From: a virus
IMG/VR virus record: IMGVR_UViG_3300047317_000283
Coordinates: 1-26,398 of that record
Direction: 5' to 3' (one strand)
Length of the DNA: 26,398 bases
Shown: one piece after another, positions 15,501-24,500 of the stretch
Numbering within the stretch: position 1 is the stretch's first letter
Layout of the letters: the number at the start of each line of letters is the position of its first letter
The notes under the pieces: model-generated
The model's input: only the letters and a program-made list of their open reading frames with translations
Database searches by the model: none
What the model was told of the DNA's origin: nothing
Made by a program: the position numbers and the translations under genes

Positions 15501-18500
15501 ACTACGGCTACATCAAGCGCACCGTCGGCGCCGATGAAGAGCACATCGACACGTTCGTCGGCCCGAACCCGGCGAGCCGCAAGGTGTTCATCGTCGACCA
15601 GACCGACCCCGCAACGGGCAAGTTCGACGAGCACAAGGTGATGCTCGGCTATGACTCGGTCGCGGATGCCGATGCCGCGTATCACCGCAACTACGCCGAC
15701 GGCTGGAACGGTCGCGCGGCGATCAGCGAACTGCCGATCGGCATGTTCAAGGAATGGCTCGAAAAGGGCGACACGAAAGCGCCGTTCGCGCGCGAACTCA
15801 CGCCGTCGACGCGCGTGATCGCCAAGCCCAAGACCGAGAAGGAAGCGAAGGCCGCGCGTGAGAACGCGCCCGCGCAGGACACGGTTCGCATGTATCACGG
15901 CGGCGAGCCCGGCGACACGACGGGGCCGCTGTGGTTCTCGTCGAGCGAACGGTACGCGCGTGATTGGGGCAGCCGAGATGGCCGGAAGTCGCGCGTCTGG
16001 TACGTGGATCTGCCGCACGATCACCCGTCGCTCTTTAGCGAGTATCCCGAGCAGCACGCATCGCGCGGCTACACGACGAACCGTGAACTGCCGGCAGAAG
16101 ATTCAAGCCGTCGCAAGCTTTTGCCGGGCGAACCGGCGCAACCGTACGGCGCCGAAGACCCCCTCGGCGAAGTCGCGCAGCCGCCTGTCGCCAAACCGAA
16201 AACCGAACGCGAGGCCCAACAAGCCCGCAAACTGAAGGAGCAAACCGATGGCAGCAGCACCGAAGCACAAAGTCGCGCAGACGCACGCGAAGCACAAGAA
16301 GGGACCGCCCCCGGGCCTGTCGCAAGCACGCAAGGCGATGCCGCCCCCGCCGCCTCCGGGCGCAGCACCGGCACCGATGATGGCGCCGGGCGCAGCCCCG
16401 CAGCCGGGCGCGACGCCGCTGGCACCGGGCGTGGGGTACAACCCGGCGCAGACGGATCCGGGCGCGGTGCCGACGCCGGGAATGTAACGCCCGCGAGCGC
16501 CGCGCGCGATGCCGTGCTCGGTATGGTGAAGTCGGCCACGACCGAGCGCGACAAGAAAGCGCACCGCGCGCTTGCCGACTACATCACGAAGGCCGAAGGC
16601 GGCGACGCCGATGCGATCGCGCGCGTCACGAAGGCGGCCCGTGCGCTCGTGTACGACGACATCAAGCCGACGCTTGATGCGTTCGTGCGCTCGGTGAAGC
16701 CCGCCGAGCCGAAGCCGATCACCGTCACGAAGGCGGGAGAAGGCGCGCACGCGATCGTCATCGATCCGTCGGCGATGCGCGGCACGCCCAAGACCGAAGA
16801 AGCGCCGCGCGCCGAAGCGCAACCCGAACAGGAAGCCCCGAAGCGCGATAGCAGCTACGGCGCGGGCAACAAGACCTTCACGGCCGACGCCGCCGCGAAG
16901 GCGCGCGAGACGCTTCGCAAGAAGCTCGGCCAGTTGAACGCGGGCCTCGACCCCGAGATGATGCACGCGGGCCTGATGCTCGCGGGCTTTCACATCGAGG
17001 CGGGCGCACGCAAGTTCGCCGACTTCGCGAAGGCGATGGTCGAGGACATCGGCGAAAACATCCGCCCGTATCTGCGCGGCTTTTACGAGAACGTGCGCCA
17101 CTATCCGGGCTTCGACAACCACGGCATGACGCCGGGCCATGAACTCGATAGCGGCAAGGCGGAAGAGCCCGCGCAAAAAGTTGCCGAAAAGACGCAAGAA
17201 GTTGCGCGCGACGCCGCACCGAAGTCGCTCGTCGATCACTTCTATAGTGAGTTGACGGCCGGCCGTCTGCCGAAGGACAACGCCGAACTGCGCAAGGCCG
17301 TGGCGACGTTCGACGGCAAGCCCGCCGACAACGCGCGCCTGAAGCAAGCGCAGGAGGATCTCGAAGCGGCGATCGCGCACCGCGCGCGCGACATCGTGGC
17401 GCAAGGCAAGGACGAGCGCGCGACGTTCGAGACGCTTGTCGGCCTGTACAACGATCAGCCGAACCTGAACATCCGCACGAGCACGAGCATCGAGAATCAG
17501 GCGTACAGCACGCCTGCCCCGCTCGCGTACGTGGCGGCGAAGCTCGCGGGCATCGACCACGACACGAAGGTGTACGAGCCGACGGCCGGCAACGGCATGC
17601 TGCTGCTTACGGCAGACCCGAAGAACGTCACGGCGAACGAGCTCGAAGATCAGCGCTTCGGCAACCTGAAGGCGCAAGGCTTCGATGCGATTCAGGGCGA
17701 CGCGCTGCAGGCAGTCGAGTCGGGGGCGGTGCCGGTCGATTCGCAAGACGCCGTCATCACGAACCCGCCGTTCGGCTCGCTCAAGGACGACGCGGGCAAG
17801 GCGACGAAGGTCAGCTTCGACGGCTTCAAGATCGGCAAGATCGATCACCTGATCGCGGCCGAAGCGCTGCGCACGCTGAAGGACGACGGCAAGGCAACGC
17901 TCATCATCGGCGCGGACAAGGTCGCGGGCGGACTGAGCACGGACGACCGCATCTTCTTCAACTGGCTCTACGGCAATTACAACGTCACGTCGCACTTCGA
18001 AGTCGATGGGAAGCTGTACAGCCGCCAGGGCGCCGCGTGGCCGGTGCGCGTCATCACGCTCGACGGCCGCGAAAAATCGAAGCAAGTCAGCCCGCGCGCA
18101 GGTAGCATCGCACGTGTAGATAACTGGAACGATGTCTATGAACAATTCCGAAACGGTCTGGACGCCCAAAAGCCCGATGAACGAGTCGCAGAAGGCCGCA
18201 CTGACAGTGCCGGCAAGCCCGCGGCAGTGGATGACGCGAAGCCTGCTGATGTCGCTGCTGGAAAGCAAGCTGCGGGCAATGATCGACGCGGATCCGAAGG
18301 AAGCGCGCGCGGCGCTGGAGATGTCGCAGGAAAGCGCGCCGGATCTGTGGACGATCAGCGAGCAAAACCCGATGAAGGACTGGCCGACACTGATCGTGCA
18401 CAGCGACGGGATGACACGCCTGTTGAGTCTGATCGACTGGACGCTCGAAGCGAAGCCGGGTCCGAACCCGCCGAAGCCGGAAACGATGGATCTGCGCGCG

Positions 18501-21500
18501 CTGCTGGAAACGATCGCGTAAATAACGACCCGGACAATCAGTTCCAGGCGAAATACATCCCGCGCTCGGGCCGCAAGGACGAGGGCGTGCTCATTCCGGT
18601 CAACATGGCCGGGCCGACGCAGGACGCGCTCAACCGTCTTGAAGATCAAGTCGGCAACATCGATAAGTTCGCCGCGCGCGAACTCGGATACGACTCGGTC
18701 GAGCAGCTTCACGATGCGCTGATGGGCCTGCAGGTCGACTCGGTCGCGTCCGCCATTCACCAGATCAGCCGCGGCAAGGGCACCATCATCGCGGACCAGA
18801 CCGGCATCGGTAAGGGTCGGCAAGCCGCGTCGGTCATCCGGTGGGCGGCGAAGAACGGCCATATTCCGGTGTTCATCACGGTCAAGCCGCAACTCTTCAC
18901 GGACATGCACGGGGACTTGGCCGACATCGGCACGCACGACGTCGCGCCGTTCATCATGAACTCCGATGCGTGGATCTCGGGCCCGGGCGGCAACAAGCTC
19001 TTCGCCAACAAGCCCTCGCAGCACCGCAAGAACATCGATGCAATCGCGGCCACGGGCGAACTGCCCGAAGGCAGCAACGCCGTGTTCCTCACCTACTCGC
19101 AGATCAACACCGAGAATCGCCAGCGCGCGGCGCTCATGGCGCTCGCGCACCGCGCGATCTTCGTGCTCGACGAGTCGCACAATGCGGGCGGTGCATCGGC
19201 GACGGGCGAATTCGTGAAGGGCGCGCTCGACGGCGCGCGCGGCGCCGTGTACCTGTCGGCGACCTACGCGAAGCGCCCCGACAACATGCCGGTCTATTTC
19301 AAGACCGACATCGGCGACGCGATCGGCGACGACGAGCAGCTTCTGAACGCGATGACCGCGGGCGGCCTGCCGCTGCAGACGGTCGTGGCGAACAACCTCG
19401 TGAAAGCCGGGCAGATGTTCCGCCGCGAGCGCAGCTATGACGGCGTGAGCATCGAGACGCAGACCGACACCGCGCGCCGAGCCGAGCACGAGAAGCTGTC
19501 CGACCACGTCACCGAAGCACTGCGCGCGATCGTCGACGCCGACAAGGCGTTCCACGAAGGCCACGTCGCGAACATGAAGAAGGACGCCGAGCAACAAGGC
19601 GCGGCCATTCATGACATCGCGGGCAATCAGGCATCGTCGAGCGTCAACCACACCGAATTTTCGAGCGTGGTTCACAACTTCGTGCGTCAGATGTTGCTTG
19701 GCCTGAAAGCGGATGCGGCAGCCGACAAGGCGATCGAAGCGCTCAAGGCGAACAAGAAGCCGCTCATCGCCGTGGAAAACACGATGGGCTCGTTCCTCGC
19801 CGAGTATGCCGACAACAACGGCATCAAGGTGGGCGACCCGCTCGGCAAGTTCGACTATCGCACCGTGCTCTCGCGCGCGCTCGAACGCACGCGCTACGTG
19901 ATCGTGCAGAAGCCGAACGGCGACAAGGAAAAGGTCTATGTGCCGATCGAGGCGCTCGACGGCGGCACGCGCCGCGCGTACGCCGACGCGCAGGCCGTGA
20001 TCGACAAGCTGAAACTCGACATCCCGGTTTCGCCTATCGACTGGATGCGCCACCGGCTGGAGAAGGCAGGCTATAGCGTGGCGGAAATCACCGGCCGCAA
20101 TCTCGCCGTCGACTACTCGGGCGCCAAGCCCGCGCTCGGCCAGATCGCGCCGGAAGAACAGACGGACAAGGTCGGCACGACGCGCCGCTTCAACGCCGGC
20201 TCGCTCGACGCGCTCGTGCTGAACGTGGCCGGTTCGACCGGTATCAGCCTGCACGCGTCGGAGAAGTTCAAGGATCAGCGCCAACGCCATATGGTCGTCG
20301 CGCAACCGGCGCAGGACATCAACATCTTCATGCAGATGTTGGGCCGCATTCACCGCACCGGCCAAGTCGTGCTGCCCGAGTACTCCATCCTGAACGTCGA
20401 TCTGCCGGCCGAGAAGCGCCCGACGGCGCTCCTGTCGAAGAAGATGAAGTCGCTCAATGCGAACACGTCGAGCAACACCGAATCGGCGACGTCGATCAAG
20501 GCGCCGGACATGCTCAACAAGTACGGCGATCAGGTGATCACGCAATACCTGCTCGACAACGACGAGTTGCGCCGGCGCCTGGGCATCGACGCTCTGCCCG
20601 ACGACGGCAGCGCGGTCGATGACATCGCGCGCAAGGCAACCGGCCGTTTGGCACTGATGCCCGTCGAGACGCAGCACGCGTTCTACAACGAAGTGCAGGC
20701 GCAGTACGAATCGCTGATCGACTATCTGAACCGCACGAACCAGAACGAGCTCGAACCGCGCACGTTCGACTACGACGCGAAGGAAACGCGCGCCGAGCTG
20801 CTCCACCAGGGCGACAACCCGGAAACGCCTTTCGGCGAGGACGCTTACTACGGCGAGTACTCCATCAAGGCGCAGGGCAAGCCGATGACGCCGGACGAGA
20901 TCCGCGCGGAAGCCACCGAGAACCTCGGCGGCCAGACCCCGCAGGCGCACGCCGACGCGCTCGTCGCGAAGCTGCGCACGGAGTTCGAGGCAGGCGTGAA
21001 GCGCGATCGCGAGCGCAACGGGCTCGGCGCGACGTTCGACGAAGAGAAGTATCGCAAGGCGCTCAAGGCGACGAAAGTCAACGACGAGACGGCCGAGCGC
21101 ATGGTCGAAGAGCAAAAGCGCAACTATCAGCAGCACGGTATGCCGGCCGAGTTTGATGCGAGCGCCGCGGGCGCGATGGGCGCGACGGCCGACCGCGCGA
21201 CGTCCTTCATCAAGGATCACCGCATCGGCACGTTCTGGCGCGTCGAGATCAACGGCGAGCTGTATAACGCCGTCGTGACCGATCTGAAGAGCACGCACAA
21301 GGAAAGCGGCAACCCGTTCTCCATGAGCAAGCTGCAGGTTTCGCTCGCGCTGAACGGCTCGTTGCGCCACGTCACGTTGCCCGCGACGCAGTTCGGCAAG
21401 ATCGAAGTGTCGAGCCTCTCGGGCCGCGCTGATGATCTGTTCCGCGTGCGCCCGGGCAACGAGCGCGAGACGGCCAAGATCGTCACCGGCAACCTGCTCG

Positions 21501-24500
21501 CCGCGTACGGCGAAATGCAAGGCTCGTCGGGCACGATCATCAACTTCACGAAGTCGGACGGCACGACCGAGCAGGGCATTCTCCTGCCGAAGAAGTTCAA
21601 CTTCGAATCAAACGTGCGCGGCGACTATCGTCTGCGCACGGGCGCCGACGCGCTGAAGTTCCTGCAGGCGTCGCAGGACGAGAACATCGCCCGCTTCGGC
21701 ATCGCGAGCCGCGACGGCGTCGTGCGCGTGCGCCCGCAGGGCCGCGACATCACGATTCAGGTGCCGAAGTCGAAGGCAAAAGGCGGAAAGTACTTCCTCG
21801 ACCGCGCGCTGCTCGACCAGACGGGCGACTTCGTCTCGTCCTCGAAGTGGATGGAGGCGACCGTGCGCGGCGAGCGCGCGGAGAAGGCGCTCGACGTGCT
21901 GATGAACAAGTCGGCGCTCTACGCCCTGCCCTCGATGGCCGAGGAAGCGCGCACGATCCTGAACGACCCGAAGCCCGCAGCGCCGACCGAGGCAAAGAAG
22001 CCGGGCGAGCACTTCGACCTGCAGGACATGTCGGGCCTCGCGCGCGACAGCGCACTCGCCACCACGCCCGAGCCCGTGCGCACGTCCGCCCTCACGACGC
22101 TGCGCCGTCTGAACAAGAAGCTCGAAGCGGGCGAGATGACCGATGCGGAATTCCGCCTCGCGACGCAAAACCTGCTGTGGAAGCTGGAGAACAAGCGCGA
22201 CGGCCAAGTCGAGCGCAAGCTCGCGCGCGACGACCGCGAGCGCGGCGAACTCTATGTGCGCGAGCGCTTGCTGCGCGCCGCGCGCCAGGGCGACATCTCG
22301 CGCGATTCGGTCGACTTCGCGCAGTGGCTGCTCGATCAGAATCCGGCGATCGCCGACGATCTCGGTTTCTCGGTGCGCACGCCCGGCATGGATCAGAGTG
22401 GCACGGCCGGCATGTACAGCAGCATCGCGCGCGTCGTGCGTCTGTTCAAGGGAAGCACGAACGAGACGACGGCCGTGCACGAAATCCTGCACCACACCGA
22501 GCGCATGATGCCGGAAGACGTGCGGCACGCGATCTATAAGGCATGGTCGCGCGACTGGCAGGAAGCGTACAAGCGCGCGACGCCCGAGCAAAAGGCCGCG
22601 TTCGGCGACATGCTCGCCTCGTCGCTCGGCAGTCAGAGCGCATGGGCGCGCGTCGCGAAGGCATTCCGCGATGGCGTGCTCAACTACGACGATCACTACA
22701 AGCTGGTGAACCCGTCCGAATATTGGGCGGTCAAGGCAACCGACATCCTGAAGGACCGTTTCGATGCGAAGCGCACCGGATGGGTCGCGCGCGCCAAGCA
22801 GTGGCTGTCGGAACTGGTCGAAAAGGCGAAGGGACTCTTCGGCATGGCATCGGATTCGCCGATCCTGCGCGGCCTGAAAGACGTGCTCAAGGGCGACGCG
22901 ACGCTCAAGACCGACACGATGATGTCGGAAAAGGCGCCGATGGCCGATATCTCGAAGTCGGCAAGCGACGCCGCGGACGAGCGCTTCAAGAAAGTCGCCG
23001 ATACCCTGCTCGACAAGAACAAGTCGGTCAAGACCTTCGGCTGGTGGGACAAGACGCTCGGCACGCAGTTGCACAAGGCATTGAAGGACGAGCACTACGG
23101 CCGCGTGTTCGACACGGCGCGCAAGCTGCACAACACCGTCGCACTCGCCGCGGTCCGCCCGGCCGAGCACGCGCCGAATGTCGTGCCGCCGACGGCGAAC
23201 TTCCGCCAGAACGTGAAGAAGCTGTTCGCGGGCGCGCGCCAGACCGAGCAGATGCGCCGCGCCACGCAGGCGCTGCTCGACGGCACGCTCTCGGGCGACA
23301 ACGTCATGCAGGGCAAGATCTGGTCCGACCGGCATCTCGAAGAGAAGTACGGCCTGACCGAAGAAGGCAAGCGCGTCTATCAGCAAACGCGCGACGCCGT
23401 CGACGCGTCGCTCGACGAAGTCGCCGCGTCCGAGGCGTGGGGCATGGCACAAGGGTTCGTGCCGAAAGAAATGCGCGAACTGATCATCGACAAGCCGAGC
23501 GCGGCGCAGCGCCTGATCCGCGAATCGCTCGATGCGAAGATCAACATGCTGACGAAGGCCCTCGACGCCGCAGTCACGAAGGGCGAGACGGAACGCGCGA
23601 GCGGCCTGCAGGCAATGCTCACGCCGTACGAAGAGACGCGCGAGAAGGTCGAGGACATTTTCGAGCGCGCCGAAATGCTCAAGTCGGGCGGCTACCTGCC
23701 GCTGATGCGCTTCGGCAAGTACTCGGTCTACGCCTATCACATCGACCCGGAGACGGGCATGCGCGAGGTGGATCCGGAGACGGACCAGCCGATGACCGCC
23801 TACTTTGGCCTCTTCCCGACCGAAGCGGAAGCGCGATTCGAAGCCGAGCGGCAAGCGATGCTCTACAAGGACGACCCGAGCGTGCAGATTCAGCGCGGCG
23901 TGAAGAGCGAGAAGGCGCACCAGCTTTATGAAGGGCTCTCGCCTGAAACGCTCGCCCTCTTCGCGGACAAGGTCGGCGCGGACGAAGCCATGAAAACGGT
24001 CATCCAGCTTGCGATGTCCGAGCGCTCGGCATTGAAGCGCCGCCTTGAGCGTCAGGGCATCGCCGGTTTCAGCCAGGATTTGCCGCGCATCCTGTCGAAC
24101 TTCCTGACGAGCAACGCACGCTTCGCCGGCCAGCGCTATTACATGCGCGATCTGAACCGCGCGATCACGGACATTCCGCAGGCAAAGGGCGACGTGATTG
24201 ACGAGGCGATCGCGCTGAAGAAGTACATGTTCAACGGCGGGGCCGCGGGCAACAACGTCACGGCCGCAATGTTCGCGTGGTATCTGGCGGGCTCGCCGGT
24301 ATCGGCTGCGACGATCATCACGGAAATGCCGCTCAAGACGATTCCGTTCTTGGCGCAGCACGGCATCTCGCGCGCGATCGCCGCGGTCGCGAAGGCCATG
24401 CCGTACGCGCTCGGCAAGAAGGAAATCAAGGATCCGGAGTATCGCGCGGCCGTGCAGCGTGCGACGCGCGAAGGCATCGTGAAGTCGCAGGAGATTTTTC

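Noticed and set aside
18841-19440. 199-codon plus-strand frame overlapping the helicase domain
   Set aside because: His/Arg-rich shadow translation over a region where the giant frame holds the helicase motifs, so codon selection belongs to the giant frame.
16103-21520. 1805-codon minus-strand reading frame opposite the giant gene
   Set aside because: Arg-, Ala-, Val- and Leu-rich antisense translation without domain motifs; it mirrors the codon bias of the giant gene on the plus strand.
22543-23931. 462-codon plus-strand frame inside the giant gene
   Set aside because: It has the same +1 relationship as the two nested genes, but the product is arginine-rich shadow sequence and the giant frame here keeps normal domains (zincin, PLxRFG), so it is not a third nested gene.
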